A DNA stretch of 64,000 nt from Sebaldella sp. S0638 (GCF_024158605.1 NZ_JAMZGM010000007.1:22700-86699), one strand, 5' to 3'; counted from the first letter of the stretch, positions 53,267-63,666 are shown. Numbers and translations are program-made. The notes: generated by a model not told the origin, from the sequence alone.

Positions 53267-53860
53267 TTATAACATTTTCAATTTAACAAGCCATTCTTTT
53301 ATTGCATTATCAGCATTATTTATATTTGATGATTGAATAATAAGGTTTTCAAGAACTTTAGCATTTGGAGCTAATTTTTTCAGTTCTGTCATACTGTTTC
53401 CAAAAGTACCGCTCTCGCTTGTATAAAAAGGAACTACTGTTTTTCCTGACAGATCATACTCACTTAAAAATGTAAGAACCGGAGGCGGTATAGTTCCTCT
53501 CCATATAGGATGACCTATAAAAATAGTATCATATGTATTTATATTATCAATTTTTGTACTTAACGCCGGAAGAATATGTTTATCCTGTTCTTCCTGAACC
53601 CTTTCAGTAAGCAGACCGTAATCAGCGGGATATTCATCTGCAAGCTTGATTTCAAGAATATCTCCGCCAACATTTTTCTGTATCAGCTCTGCTGCTGTTT
53701 TTGTAGTTCCTGAATGAGAAAAATAAACTATAAGAATCTTTCCTTTTCCTGTGCTGTTTTGGTTCTTATCTGCCATATTAGCTGCTGTAGTGTCAGCATT
53801 ACAGGATATAAATAACACCAATGCAATTAATGTTATTAATAGTACACGTATTTTTTTCAT
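53267..53860 (-). CDS. Flavodoxin-like lipoprotein (197 aa)
   Basis: N-terminal lipoprotein signal (LVLFISCNADT; Cys20), a short linker, then a flavodoxin fold: GKILIVYFSHSGTTKTAAELIQ (FMN phosphate loop SHSGTT), IFIGHPIWRGTIPPPVLTFL (isoalloxazine loop) and FYTSESGTFGNSM. Extracytoplasmic flavodoxins of this type occur beside aldo/keto reductases and small lipoproteins, as here. Probably a membrane-tethered FMN electron carrier or reductase partner. Confidence 0.85.
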   Translation of the reverse strand: MKKIRVLLITLIALVLFISCNADTTAANMADKNQNSTGKGKILIVYFSHSGTTKTAAELIQKNVGGDILEIKLADEYPADYGLLTERVQEEQDKHILPALSTKIDNINTYDTIFIGHPIWRGTIPPPVLTFLSEYDLSGKTVVPFYTSESGTFGNSMTELKKLAPNAKVLENLIIQSSNINNADNAIKEWLVKLKML

Positions 53861-53956
53861 AAAATCATTTCTCCTTGTATTAAAAATATTTACCAGCCTT
53901 TTTCTTCATAACCATAAAACGCTTTCTGTTTACAAAAAATATTTTTTTAGGCATCA

Positions 53957-54394
53957 TTATATAATCCTGCATTGCTTTAATACTACCCAGTCGTCAGTTC
54001 CTAAAATATGAAATTCTCCGGAAACACTGACTTTATCTCCCACGGATAATTTATTCATCGAATCATATGATGGAAATACACACAAAACATAGCTTGAACC
54101 GGTCTTTGAATCAGATAGTTCAATTGAAGGAAGACTATGTATATCCGGCCCTTTATAAGTAACTACTCCTGATACCTCTACAGATTTTCCGGTATAGGTT
54201 TTTTCTGCCTGTACTTTATTTTTATGAAAAACATCAAGTAAATCATATGCACTGATTATTTTTTCCGCTGACTCTTCTTTATATATCCCGGTATCACTTT
54301 TTGATAATTCCGGACTTTTTCTGTCACCTTTACTGCATGCAAGATAACTAAGACTTACTGCCATTATTACAACAACGGTTATTACTCTTTTCAT
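53957..54394 (-). CDS. Lipoprotein with tRNA_anti-like OB fold (145 aa)
   Basis: The ATG at 54394 with CAGGAGG is preferred over a longer frame from 54448. Lipobox LSYLACSKG. The mature protein has an OB-fold of the tRNA_anti-like group: KTYTGKSVEVSGVVTYKGPD, YVLCVFPSYDSMNKLSVGDKVSVSGEFHIL. Despite the family name, exported members do not act on tRNA; they probably bind a small ligand or another envelope protein. Same strand as the flavodoxin and aldo/keto reductase genes. Confidence 0.78.
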   Translation of the reverse strand: MKRVITVVVIMAVSLSYLACSKGDRKSPELSKSDTGIYKEESAEKIISAYDLLDVFHKNKVQAEKTYTGKSVEVSGVVTYKGPDIHSLPSIELSDSKTGSSYVLCVFPSYDSMNKLSVGDKVSVSGEFHILGTDDWVVLKQCRII

Positions 54395-54454
54395 TTCTAA
54401 TTGCCTCCTGAAATTTATTAATTCCAACAAAGATATCATTCTTCTCACAAATAT

Positions 54455-55348
54455 TTATTTTTCGGCAATTTTATCCAATGCGTCCAATGCTTCACCAGAC
54501 AGTTTTATATCTGCACTGCTGATATTTTCAAGCAGATGAGCTGATGATGATGTCCCCGGAATCAGCAAAATATTCGGTGAACGGTGAAGCAGCCATGCCA
54601 GTGCTGTCTGCATTGGTTTACAGCCTAATTCTTCTGAAATTTCCGTAAGGATTGATGACTGCAGAGGATTAAAACCTCCAAGCGGAAAATACGGCACATA
54701 TGCAATGCCCTGCTCTGCTAATTTATCAATCAGCATGTCATCTTCACGGTTAGCCAGATTATAACTATTCTGCACACACACAATGTCAGTTATTTTCTGT
54801 GCTTCTTCTATCTGCTCTGCTGTAGCATTACTAATACCAATATGACGGATCAGTCCTTTTTGCTTAAGCTCTGCAAGTGTTTCCATCTGTTTTGCCACAG
54901 AGTTATCAGTAGGCCCGAATTCAGTACCCATAACACGATAATTAACAATATCAAGTACATCAAGATTCAAATTACGCAGATTATCATGCACTGCCTGTGT
55001 CAATTCTTCGGGTGAATCAGCTCTCTGCCAGACTTTAGCTGACGGACGGACACATCCTATCTTAGTAACTATCACTAAATCTTTAGCATAAGGATGTAAT
55101 GCTTTTTGTATAATTTCATTAGTAACATGCGGCCCATAAAAATCTGATGTATCAATATGATTTATTCCTGCTTCGACTGCTGTACGCAGGACTTTCACTG
55201 CCTCATCAGTATCTTTCGGCGGCCCCCATACTCCCGGCCCAGCAAGCTGCATTGCGCCGTAACCCATTCTTTGTACTGTAAGCCGTGAGTTTGAAAATGT
55301 AAACTGACCCCCTGCTGATACTGCTTTTGTTTTATCATTTAAATTCAT
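54455..55348 (-). CDS. Aldo/keto reductase (297 aa)
   Basis: AKR barrel with the catalytic tetrad visible: NHIDTSDFYGPH (Asp and Tyr), LVIVTKIGCVRP (Lys), and the later YRVMGTEFGP where the His of the usual tetrad would be. C-terminal NADP-binding LIPGTSSSAHLLENISS. NADPH-dependent reduction of aldehydes/ketones in the cytoplasm. May receive or feed redox equivalents with the flavodoxin genes downstream, but the substrate is unknown. Confidence 0.88.
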   Translation of the reverse strand: MNLNDKTKAVSAGGQFTFSNSRLTVQRMGYGAMQLAGPGVWGPPKDTDEAVKVLRTAVEAGINHIDTSDFYGPHVTNEIIQKALHPYAKDLVIVTKIGCVRPSAKVWQRADSPEELTQAVHDNLRNLNLDVLDIVNYRVMGTEFGPTDNSVAKQMETLAELKQKGLIRHIGISNATAEQIEEAQKITDIVCVQNSYNLANREDDMLIDKLAEQGIAYVPYFPLGGFNPLQSSILTEISEELGCKPMQTALAWLLHRSPNILLIPGTSSSAHLLENISSADIKLSGEALDALDKIAEK

Positions 55349-55756
55349 ATAAATACCTCCGTTTTTAATTTCCTGCTTCTTGAGAAAATAATTCTGATAA
55401 CCAGAAAATCATATTACTTATATTTCAAATTATCTTCTCACAGTTCTTTGTAATTTCGACCAACAATTTCATATTATAAAGTTATTTGAAAATAATTCCA
55501 TTTACTTTATATTGTATATTATATACAATTAACTGAAAAATTCCTATGTACTGTAATATGATATTTTTTCCAAAATCAATCATCTCATTGTACTATAGTA
55601 CAATATTTCCCCAAAACATAAAGCAGCTCATAATTCAGGGACTGATCAAATAGAATTATCTATAAATAACAGGACAAATAAAGAAGTTTTATCAAGGTAC
55701 CGCCTGTTATTTTTGACACGGCAATAAAAAAGTACAGTCTTAGTTCATCTGTACTC
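55349..55756. other. Intergenic region with two hairpins
   Basis: AT-rich. A stem AATAACAGG/CCTGTTATT spans about 55665-55713 with TTTTT on the plus side. The hairpin AGTACAG/CTGTACT (55732-55756), followed on the minus strand by a T-run to 55724, terminates the LuxR-type gene. No coding frame is supported between 55349 and 55908. Confidence 0.5.
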
Positions 55757-55908
55757 TTGTTTATTATTAATTAATTTTCACTTTTAAATACCGATTCTCA
55801 ATATATTCTGATATCAAAAATCTCCAAAAAAGATTACATCCAACATTAGAATACTTAAGAAAATTTCCAATCCATACGGACAATAGAAAATAATTATTTT
55901 ATTTTGCT

Positions 55909-56925
55909 TTATTGACCGCATGCCACTTGATTTTCTATCCATTTATTATATACCTGAGCCAATTCACGCCTGTTAGCCACCTCAGTTTTAATAAAAATAT
56001 TATGTACGTGTGTTTTTACAGTACCTATAGATATATATAAACTTTCGCTTATTAGTTTATTATTCTTGTCCTCAAGCAGATGTTTGAAAACTTCCTGTTC
56101 CCTGACTGTGAAAAGATGTGCATCACAAAACAAATGGAATATATAATAATCATGTTCATCATCATTATTTGATTTATCTTTCATTCTAGACCTGTAATTA
56201 TTCCTTGGAGATATTACACGTATATCCTCTTTTTCTCTGGAATCAAACATAAAGAAATTAAAAAAATAACTTATAATTATCATAGACTGGCTGATTCTAA
56301 GAATATCTTCCGAAAAATTTCTATTAGTAATATTTAGAATTGTATCTGAATAAACATCAATTTTGAAGATCACAAAACTATCTTCAATAAAAACAAGACA
56401 CGACATTAAAAGCGTGTATTTCATTATTTTTTTATATTTGCCGAGAAGTTCGTTCTCCTTAATTATTTCATCATTTTTCAATATACTTAATATGTATATA
56501 TTAAATAAAATAAAAAAAACATCTCCTGGTACATAAAACAGCCAGGATTTAAAAGCAGTCCTCTTCATTACAGGAATTATAAATAAAAATATAGTCAGAA
56601 GCCCTAAAGCAAAATACCATATTCTGGGATTTTTTAAATTTAAAAATATGCTGTTAATCATAATATAAACAGCTAAAATAGAAATTATGATCAATGTTTT
56701 ATACGTAGGAACTGAAATAACAAGATTATTATATGAAATAGAAAAAGTATTTATGAACTCTGTCATATAGATCACAATATTATCAAATAAATATAAGCTA
56801 AACAAAATACTAACTGCAAAATAACAATTATTTTTTGTTTTCAAATAATAAAAGCCAGACAAAGTAAGTACAACACTATATAAAATTATCAAAAATACAT
56901 TATAAATGAAAATTGTAACTTCCAT
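55909..56925 (-). CDS. aguR: Membrane-bound LuxR-type regulator, likely AguR (338 aa)
   Basis: About seven hydrophobic segments occupy residues 1-225. A soluble linker and a C-terminal LuxR helix-turn-helix follow (FTVREQEVFKHLLEDKNNKLISESLYISIGTVKTHVHNIFIKT). Membrane-anchored LuxR regulators of this layout (AguR) sense agmatine and activate the agmatine deiminase operon in lactic streptococci and enterococci. Here the gene lies downstream of that operon on the same strand with a terminator between. Assignment rests on architecture and neighbourhood. Confidence 0.75.
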   Translation of the reverse strand: MEVTIFIYNVFLIILYSVVLTLSGFYYLKTKNNCYFAVSILFSLYLFDNIVIYMTEFINTFSISYNNLVISVPTYKTLIIISILAVYIMINSIFLNLKNPRIWYFALGLLTIFLFIIPVMKRTAFKSWLFYVPGDVFFILFNIYILSILKNDEIIKENELLGKYKKIMKYTLLMSCLVFIEDSFVIFKIDVYSDTILNITNRNFSEDILRISQSMIIISYFFNFFMFDSREKEDIRVISPRNNYRSRMKDKSNNDDEHDYYIFHLFCDAHLFTVREQEVFKHLLEDKNNKLISESLYISIGTVKTHVHNIFIKTEVANRRELAQVYNKWIENQVACGQ

Positions 56926-57071
56926 TAACTTTTATCCTCCTAAAAATGAACCCATTTTTTTTAGACATTAAAATTATATCATACAACAAGAAATATGTAA
57001 ATGAGAGTATTTTGATATTTTATTGGACGGATAAATAAAGAAGGTACAGGAAAAAAATTATTTAATAAATT

Positions 57072-57100
57072 AAAAAGCATCCTGAAAAGGATGCTTTTTT
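57072..57100. terminator. Terminator after arcC
   Basis: A perfect stem AAAAAGCATCC/GGATGCTTTTT, symmetric. Lies between arcC and the LuxR-type regulator gene. The rest of the 56926-57285 gap holds no gene. Confidence 0.85.
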
Positions 57101-57285
57101 GACATATAAATTCTTATAATATTTGTTTTTATTATAATTTAACATACCAAATTCAAACCTTTTATTACAAATATTTTGATTTAGAGATTTACATAACCAC
57201 CTGTGAACATCATATTTTTCTGCTGTCAAAAAACCGTTTTTTGCATTCTGATATAACTGAATTTTTTTAACAAATAATAAAACTA

Positions 57286-58230
57286 CTACTGTGTTATTAA
57301 AGTTCCGCTTTCACCTTTAACTGCCTGCTGTACTTTTTCCAGAGAACATATCACTGCTTTTCTGCCAGTACCGCTTTTTACAAACATCATTGCAGCCTCT
57401 ACCTTGGGAAGCATGCTTCCAGGTGCAAAATGTCCTTCATCACAGTATCTTTCAGCTTCTTTTACAGTCATCTCTGCCAGATCTTTTTGTTCCGGCTTTC
57501 CAAAGTTTACAGCTACCCTGTCAACTGCAGTCAAAATAAATAAATAGTCTGCTCCGACAAGTTCTGCAAGTTTTTCCGCAGCGAAATCCTTATCAATAAC
57601 AGCAGAAACCCCCTCTAAAGTGCCGTCATCATTTTTAGAAACCGGAATACCGCCCCCGCCGCAGGCTACTACAATAAAGTTATTTGCAGTTAAATCCAAA
57701 ACAGCATCCTTTTCTGCAATATCAATAGGCTTTGGAGAAGCAACAACCGTTCTGTAACCTCTTCCTGAATCTTCCACAAATGTCAGATCAGGATTTGATT
57801 TTTTGAGTTCATCGGCTTTTTCTTTTGTATAAAAACTTCCAATTGGTTTTGTCGGATTTGAAAAAGCTTTGTCATTTTTATCAACTATAACCTGTGTCAC
57901 AACAGTAACAACATTACGCTTTACTTGTTGACTCAGAAGTTCTTTTTTTATTCCCTGCTGTAAATGATAACCAATATAACCCTGACTCATAGCTGTACAT
58001 TCTGCAAGTTCCATTTCACAAACTTTGTCGTCAATAGCAGATGCCGTATCAAAGGCAAGTTTTATTGTCCCGACCTGCGGCCCGTTACCATGGCTTACAA
58101 TAATCTCATGTCCGTCTTTTATAAGTCCAACTAATGGTTTTGCTGCTTTTTCTATCATTTCAATCTGCTCTTTAGGGTTATTCCCTAACGCATTTCCACC
58201 TAATGCAATAACAATTTTTGACATTTTCAC
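57286..58230 (-). CDS. arcC: Carbamate kinase
   Basis: Amino-acid kinase fold of the family's usual length (314 aa): KIVIALGGNALGNNP, IVSHGNGPQVGTIKLAF, CTAMSQGYIGYHLQQG, VACGGGGIPVS, VIDKDFAAEKLAELVGAD, FAPGSMLPKVEAA. It transfers phosphate from carbamoyl phosphate to ADP, giving ATP, CO2 and ammonia. It completes the agmatine deiminase pathway; its start is 5 bases after the agmatine deiminase stop. Confidence 0.95.
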   Translation of the reverse strand: MKMSKIVIALGGNALGNNPKEQIEMIEKAAKPLVGLIKDGHEIIVSHGNGPQVGTIKLAFDTASAIDDKVCEMELAECTAMSQGYIGYHLQQGIKKELLSQQVKRNVVTVVTQVIVDKNDKAFSNPTKPIGSFYTKEKADELKKSNPDLTFVEDSGRGYRTVVASPKPIDIAEKDAVLDLTANNFIVVACGGGGIPVSKNDDGTLEGVSAVIDKDFAAEKLAELVGADYLFILTAVDRVAVNFGKPEQKDLAEMTVKEAERYCDEGHFAPGSMLPKVEAAMMFVKSGTGRKAVICSLEKVQQAVKGESGTLITQ

Positions 58231-58235
58231 GCTCC

Positions 58236-59336
58236 TTATTTTGCTTTTGGCATGTGCTGTGTTATACAGTGGACATTTCCTCCGCCGTACACCACTTCTT
58301 TAGTTGCAACACCTACAATTTTTCTGTCCGGAAACATAGCTTTGATCTGCTCTAATGCTAAGCTGTCATTTTCATCGCCATATTGAGGAACAATTACACC
58401 ACCGTTTACAATTAAGAAATTCATATACGATGCTATACACACGTCACCATCTTCACGCGGCATAGTTCCTTCCACAGAATCAATAGCTTCTGCACCTTCT
58501 AATAAAATAGGTGTCTTAGTTAAACATAATTTGTGGACTTTTAATTTACGTCCTTTAGCATCAGTTGCCTCAGTCAGAGTTTTGTAAGCATCCTGTGCCT
58601 GCTGATAAAATGGGTTTGCGGGATCGTCTGTCCAAATACATGCAACTTCTCCAGGTTTAACAAAACATGCCACATCATCTATATGACCGTTAGTTTCTTC
58701 TGGATCAATTCCGTCTTTTATCCATATTACCTTATCTATACTTAAATAATCTCCCAATTTTTGTTCGATTTCTTCTTTAGTCATATGAGGATTTCTTCCT
58801 TCGCTCAAAAGACACATCTCTGTAGTAAGCAGCGTTCCTTCTCCGTCAGAATGGATAGAACCTCCTTCAAGTACAAATCCGTCTGTTCTATAGCTGTCTA
58901 TACCTTCAATTTCACATACTTTTTGGGCAATCTGATCATCATTAGCCCATGGGAAATATAAACCGTCGACTAAACCGCCCCATGCATTAAATTCCCAGTC
59001 ACAACCACGAATATCGCCTTTATCGTTGATAACAAACGTCGGACCGCAGTCACGAACCCATGCATCATCATTGCTGGCTTCTACAACACGAATATTTTTC
59101 GGAAGAATGTTTCTGCAATTTTTATATTGTGCATTTGATACTAAAACTGTAACCGGTTCGAATTCGCTGATAGCAATAGCTACATCCGCAAATGCTTTCT
59201 GGGCTGGTTTCCCGCCGTTTCTCCAGTTATCCGGTCTTTCAGGCCATATCATAAATACACATTTCTGTTCTTCAAATTCACCCGGCATTCTAAATCCGTC
59301 TTGTCTTGGTGTTGAACCTTCAATTCTTTTAGCCAT
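58236..59336 (-). CDS. aguA: Agmatine deiminase
   Basis: Pentein-fold enzyme (366 aa from the ATG at 59336, AAAGGAAG upstream). Signatures: TPRQDGFRMPGEFEEQ, MIWPERPDNWRNGGKPAQ, AWVRDCGPTFV, LEGGSIHSDGEGTLLTTE, NGHIDDVACFVKPG (catalytic His-Asp), and GGGNVHCITQHMP with the nucleophile Cys. Hydrolyses agmatine to N-carbamoylputrescine and ammonia. In operon with the antiporter and putrescine carbamoyltransferase. Confidence 0.95.
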   Translation of the reverse strand: MAKRIEGSTPRQDGFRMPGEFEEQKCVFMIWPERPDNWRNGGKPAQKAFADVAIAISEFEPVTVLVSNAQYKNCRNILPKNIRVVEASNDDAWVRDCGPTFVINDKGDIRGCDWEFNAWGGLVDGLYFPWANDDQIAQKVCEIEGIDSYRTDGFVLEGGSIHSDGEGTLLTTEMCLLSEGRNPHMTKEEIEQKLGDYLSIDKVIWIKDGIDPEETNGHIDDVACFVKPGEVACIWTDDPANPFYQQAQDAYKTLTEATDAKGRKLKVHKLCLTKTPILLEGAEAIDSVEGTMPREDGDVCIASYMNFLIVNGGVIVPQYGDENDSLALEQIKAMFPDRKIVGVATKEVVYGGGNVHCITQHMPKAK

Positions 59337-59357
59337 TCTCATACTTCCTTTCAACTA

Positions 59358-60725
59358 TCATTTTATTTTTTTAACTATAATTATCAATTCTCCTATAAAA
59401 ATACATATAATTGCCCCTATTGTAATAGGCAGAGTTCCAGCCAGTGTTTCCGCATCGAAACTTAATGGAACCCCTGTAAATATAATTGAGATAATTAATA
59501 AAACCATTGGAGTCGCAACAAGAATTTTTAAAAATGTATCACTCCCTGAAACTTTAAAAGGTCTCTCTTTGTCAGGATCAATTTTACGAAGTTTATAGAA
59601 AGCTGGAAATACCGGTATATATGCAAGTAAGAACATAACTAAATTCAAGGCAAAGAAACTCCAAAACAAATCCTGATTAGGCAGTATCGGCGCTAACAGT
59701 AACACAATTGATGCAACAATACCGTTAATCACTGCTGTACCCACAGGCATGTCATTTTTCTTGCTTTTTCTTGCGAAAGCCTTCGGCAGATCTCCATTTT
59801 CTGCTGCATAACTCGCAGTGCTGTTTACCCCTAAAGACCAAGAAGTCATGTTTCCAAACAGAGTAAGTAAGAATAATACTGAAATAATACTAATAAACGG
59901 ACCTGTCATTTTCCCTGTCATTAATTGAATAGCATCGATCAAACCGCTGCTTGTACTCACTTCAGAAGTAGGAATTGCTACCCCTATACCAAAAGCCGAG
60001 AAAATGTAAATTGCGGCTATAACAAGTCCGCCTGTAACAATGGCTTTAGGAATTTGTTTATTTGGGTTTTCCATATCTCCTGCAAAGGTACAGATAATTT
60101 CAAAACCTAGGAAGTTAAATAAAATTACTGAAATAAATGATAAACTGTGTAAATCAAATGAAGGCAGCAAAGATGAAACAGTGTATTCATTAGCAACACC
60201 TTTTGTAAAAGCAATATAAGTACCGATAATTCCTACAGTTACCGCAAGCAGAACTTTTATCACGGCAGCTCCGTTCAAAATCCATGTGCTGTCAGAAACC
60301 GGGAAAAAACTTATATATACTATTATCCAGACAAATGCTAATTCTATCAGTAATGACGGAATAAGTCCTATCTGCATGCCAGTCGCCAAAGATATTATCT
60401 CCGGAAACAATACTGCTAATGAGGCCATCCACAGAGGAAAATTAATCCAATAATACCACGAAACCCTTGAACCCCATTTTCTGCCAAATGCATTCCTTAC
60501 CCAGTCATATATTCCTCCTTCACTATCATACGTAGTCCCAAGTTCTGACGAAATTAGACCGTATGGCAGTAAGAAAGTCAGCATTAGGAATATCCACCAA
60601 AAATATTGTGAATTTCCGATCGCTGCAACCGGTGCAGCTGCTTCTACAACAAATACAACACATATAACTGCCAGTATTGCATCTAACATTCTAAACTTCT
60701 TTTTACCTTGACCTGCTTCACTCAT
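59358..60725 (-). CDS. aguD: Agmatine:putrescine antiporter (APC family)
   Basis: A 12-TM amino acid/polyamine permease (455 aa): DAILAVICVVFVVEAAAPVAAIGNSQYFWW, GGIYDWVRNAFG, FNFLGFEIICTFAGDMENPNKQIPKAI, NSTASYAAENGDLPKAFARK. Its place between putrescine carbamoyltransferase and agmatine deiminase identifies it as the agmatine/putrescine exchanger of the pathway. It ends in a Lys-rich tail (IIIVKKIK). Confidence 0.88.
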   Translation of the reverse strand: MSEAGQGKKKFRMLDAILAVICVVFVVEAAAPVAAIGNSQYFWWIFLMLTFLLPYGLISSELGTTYDSEGGIYDWVRNAFGRKWGSRVSWYYWINFPLWMASLAVLFPEIISLATGMQIGLIPSLLIELAFVWIIVYISFFPVSDSTWILNGAAVIKVLLAVTVGIIGTYIAFTKGVANEYTVSSLLPSFDLHSLSFISVILFNFLGFEIICTFAGDMENPNKQIPKAIVTGGLVIAAIYIFSAFGIGVAIPTSEVSTSSGLIDAIQLMTGKMTGPFISIISVLFLLTLFGNMTSWSLGVNSTASYAAENGDLPKAFARKSKKNDMPVGTAVINGIVASIVLLLAPILPNQDLFWSFFALNLVMFLLAYIPVFPAFYKLRKIDPDKERPFKVSGSDTFLKILVATPMVLLIISIIFTGVPLSFDAETLAGTLPITIGAIICIFIGELIIIVKKIK

Positions 60726-60755
60726 GAATAATACTCCTTTAATTACTTAGATTAG

Positions 60756-61772
60756 TTATAAAGTTTTTAAAAAATCGTCTAAATCTGTTTTAGCACTGTT
60801 ATATTCATTATCATCAATTTTTTTAGCCTGCTTGTTCATGAAATAAACAAGTAATCCTCTTATTGATGTAAGTCTGTTTTCAGCTTCGTCAAATACTATT
60901 GAATAAGGAGCGTCTATAACTTCGTTTACTACTTCTTCACCACGAGAAGCTGGTAAGCAGTGCATAAATTTAACATTTGGAGATGCTTTTGCCATCATTG
61001 CAGGAGTTACCTGGTATTTAGGATAGAATATTCTCATACAGTCTTCTTTAGAACGTTCTGCATCATATAATCCATACCAAACATCTGTGTATACGAAGTC
61101 TGCATCTTTTAATGCCTCATCCTCATCTTCAGTAATAGTTATTTTTCCGCCAGATTTTTCACAGTTTTCTCTACCAATTTTCAAATAATCCTCATTTAAT
61201 TGGTAACCTTTTGGTCCGTACTGCACAAAGTGCATTCCCATTTTTGTAGCAATAAACATAAGAGAAGCACATACCTGTGTACAGTCACCAACAAAAACAA
61301 CTTTACAGTCTTCCAATTTTTTACCTTCTGGTAAGTGTTCTATCATTGTGCACAGATCTCCCATTTCCTGTGTAGGGTGATTATAATCCGACATTCCGTT
61401 TATTACAGGAATAGTTGCATGATTAGCTAAGTCATATACACTTTTATGTCTGTCTACACGAGCCATTAATATGTCTACTAATCTTGATAAAACAGCACTT
61501 GTATCTTCGATTGTTTCGTGTCCTCCCAATTGAATCTGACCCGGAGCCAGATATTGACCATGTCCTCCCAGCTGTTCCATTGCAGTTTCAAATGAAACTC
61601 TTGTTCTTGTAGATGATTGTTGAAAAATCATACCTAAAGACTTATTCTTTAGTAGTTGTGGATAATAACCTGCTTTTATGCAACGTTTAATTTTCAGCGA
61701 AAGGTTAATTATGTCCATTAGTTCCTCTTTTGTGAAATCAGTTGTTGTAATAAAATCTTTTTTTACTGCCAT
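60756..61772 (-). CDS. ptcA: Putrescine carbamoyltransferase
   Basis: Transcarbamylase of 338 residues: [34 protein letters not shown] (carbamoyl-phosphate site), [52 protein letters not shown]. The HCLPA-[ST]-RGEEV and YGLY features separate PTC from ornithine carbamoyltransferase. It splits N-carbamoylputrescine with phosphate to putrescine and carbamoyl phosphate. First gene of the operon, RBS GAGGAGG. Confidence 0.93.
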   Translation of the reverse strand: MAVKKDFITTTDFTKEELMDIINLSLKIKRCIKAGYYPQLLKNKSLGMIFQQSSTRTRVSFETAMEQLGGHGQYLAPGQIQLGGHETIEDTSAVLSRLVDILMARVDRHKSVYDLANHATIPVINGMSDYNHPTQEMGDLCTMIEHLPEGKKLEDCKVVFVGDCTQVCASLMFIATKMGMHFVQYGPKGYQLNEDYLKIGRENCEKSGGKITITEDEDEALKDADFVYTDVWYGLYDAERSKEDCMRIFYPKYQVTPAMMAKASPNVKFMHCLPASRGEEVVNEVIDAPYSIVFDEAENRLTSIRGLLVYFMNKQAKKIDDNEYNSAKTDLDDFLKTL

Positions 61773-62372
61773 TGTTATTTCCTCCTCATATATAATAAAA
61801 GTTTTTCTAGTTAAGCCAATTCTATGACAAAAACCTAAGGTTTAAAATCAACTTTAGCGGTTTAATTTTATATATATCAGGGAATAATCCGCATAAACTT
61901 TTCTAAACTTTCATCTAAAACCCGTATTAATATTGAAATCAAATAATTCGCATGGAATAAAAATTTAAATAATTTTTTTGTGGATTATTTATTTTTGTTC
62001 CAAAATTATCTAAACTAACAAAAAATCCCTTGATCTATTTTAAAGAATACGAGGGATTTTTCATTTTTCTTATTGAGTTTCCTTCACAGATTTAATTTTT
62101 TCTCTCTCGGCAAATCAGACGAATATTTGCCATAAAATAAAAATCAGACTGATTTTATACGGTCTGAAGTACATTCTGTATGTAACATATTAATTTAAAT
62201 AAAGCTTTTCTATGTAACATCTGTTCTTGAGGCAATATCTGAATAGTATGTATCCCTTTTTTTCTTTATGTCCCTTTATCTGTTGCTGAAATAAACTCCA
62301 AAATTTTTTGATAATCTAATTTGCATCAAAAGAAATTTTCCATTCTGACAGAATATAAATTATATCCGAAAT
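61773..62372. other. Agmatine operon leader region and terminator
   Basis: The ptcA upstream region carries a near-symmetric AAACCTAAGGTTT (about 61831-61843), a candidate regulator site, and TTGGCT...ATTATA as a possible weak promoter. A terminator-like stem AAAAATCCCT/AGGGATTTTT occupies 62021-62061. Beyond it the sequence is AT-rich, with no gene. Confidence 0.4.
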
Positions 62373-62411
62373 AAAAAAAGAGCCTCCCGTGATTTTAATT
62401 CACCACGGGAG
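62373..62411 (-). terminator. Terminator of the interrupted sugar-binding protein gene
   Basis: The stem CTCCCGTG/CACGGGAG is followed on the minus strand by CTCTTTTTT; about 90 bases after the stop codon of the gene at 62501. Confidence 0.75.
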
Positions 62412-62500
62412 ACTGCGTAAAACTATAAGTATACTTTGACAAAAATTCTGGTATTCCAAATTTTATATATATAAAATTTCTTTGCACAAATTCATTATTT

Positions 62501-63283
62501 TTACCATTCACCTTTAAAGCTGTCTACATTATTTTTATTTACTTCTACCTGTTTCATTTGTGTTACAGGCTCTACTTTTTCTCCTTTCAGGTATTTCACA
62601 CCCGCTGTTATTGCAGTATATCCTTCTTCTACTGCTGACATATAAGTAGTTCCGTCAATTAATCCGCTTTTTACTGCATTTAATCCTTCTGTACTTCCGC
62701 CTAATCCGATTACCAGAACTTTATCTTTTAAATTAGCTTCTTTCAGAGCCATTCCTGCACCAATAGCTGAATTATCATCCTGAGCAATTATTACATCAAT
62801 AGGCTGATTTTTTTGTATCAAATCTTCTACTATTTTTAAAGCCTGTTCTTTTTCCCAGTTGCTTGTCTGAGTATAAACAACCTCAAAGTTTTTATTTGTA
62901 TCTAATGCTTCCATAACACCTTTTCTTCTGTTTATCTGCGGGCTTGTTCCCGGTCTTCCTTCAATAAGAACTACTTTCCCGCCTTTTTCACCCAAAAGAC
63001 TTTTAGCCAGTTCTCCTGTCAGCTTTCCTGTTTCTACCTCATTTTGCCCGACATAAGTAATTAGTCCTTCATATTCCCCGTTTTCCTTATCTCCTATGGC
63101 ATTTGTAAATGCTAATATAGGTATGTTTGCTTCATTTGCCATTCTAACTGCTGTTTTTGCCGCATTTGAATCTACAGCTGCTATAGCTATGAGATCTACT
63201 TTTTTAGAAATCATATCTTCTACCTGTGATAACTGTTTGCTTGCATCCCATCCGGCGTCACTGTATGTTACTTCTACGTTATG
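62501..63283 (-). pseudogene. RbsB-like sugar ABC substrate-binding protein, 5' end removed by an IS element
   Basis: The C-terminal 260 residues or so of a type I periplasmic sugar-binding protein are intact: DLIAIAAVDSNAAKTAVRMANEANIPILAFTN, LIEGRPGTSPQINRRKGVMEAL, IIAQDDNSAIGAGMALKEA, VIGLGGSTEGLNAVKSG. Reading upstream from 63214 the frame continues as VEVTYSDAGWDASKQLSQVEDM to the IS boundary near 63284. Signal peptide and first strand are missing. No permease or ATPase gene follows. Without its N-terminus it should be non-functional. Confidence 0.82.
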
Positions 63284-63358
63284 GATGGGTTACACTAAAC
63301 TGGACAGAAAAAATAAGTTAATATAAAATAATTATGATAAAAGAGAAGGAGATAGAGA

Positions 63359-63649
63359 ATGGCAGCTAAAAAAAGAAAGAGAAGAAATTACACATCCACT
63401 TTTAAAAAGCAAATAGTTCAGTTATACCAAAACGGGAAAAGTAAGTCAGATATAGCGAAAGAATACGATGTCCACATATCAGTTATTGGGAGATGGCTCA
63501 GCCAATATGATAATAGTGGATCTTTTAAAGAAAAAGAGAACAGAAGTGAATTGGAACTTGAAAATATCCAACTAAAAAAGAGAAATAAAGAATTGGAAAT
63601 GGAGAATGATATCCTAAAGCAAGCGGCGCTGATCTTGGGACGAAAATAA
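63359..63649 (+). CDS. IS3-family transposase OrfA (96 aa)
   Basis: A helix-turn-helix of the Tnp_1 type: RRNYTSTFKKQIVQLYQNGKSKSDIAKEYDVHISVIGRWLSQYD, then a leucine-zipper-like coiled coil (ELELENIQLKKRNKELEMEN and DILKQAALILG), standard for OrfA. The start at 63359 follows AAGGAG. It ends at a CGA AAA TAA (63641-63649), where a -1 slip would join it to OrfB. Confidence 0.9.
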   Translation: MAAKKRKRRNYTSTFKKQIVQLYQNGKSKSDIAKEYDVHISVIGRWLSQYDNSGSFKEKENRSELELENIQLKKRNKELEMENDILKQAALILGRK

Positions 63650-63666
63650 ATGTAATAAAAGCTAAT

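Noticed and set aside
53957-54394. A tRNA-binding protein linked to the tRNA-like RNAs nearby
   Set aside because: The tRNA_anti-like OB fold here is on an exported lipoprotein, so it cannot meet cytoplasmic RNA.
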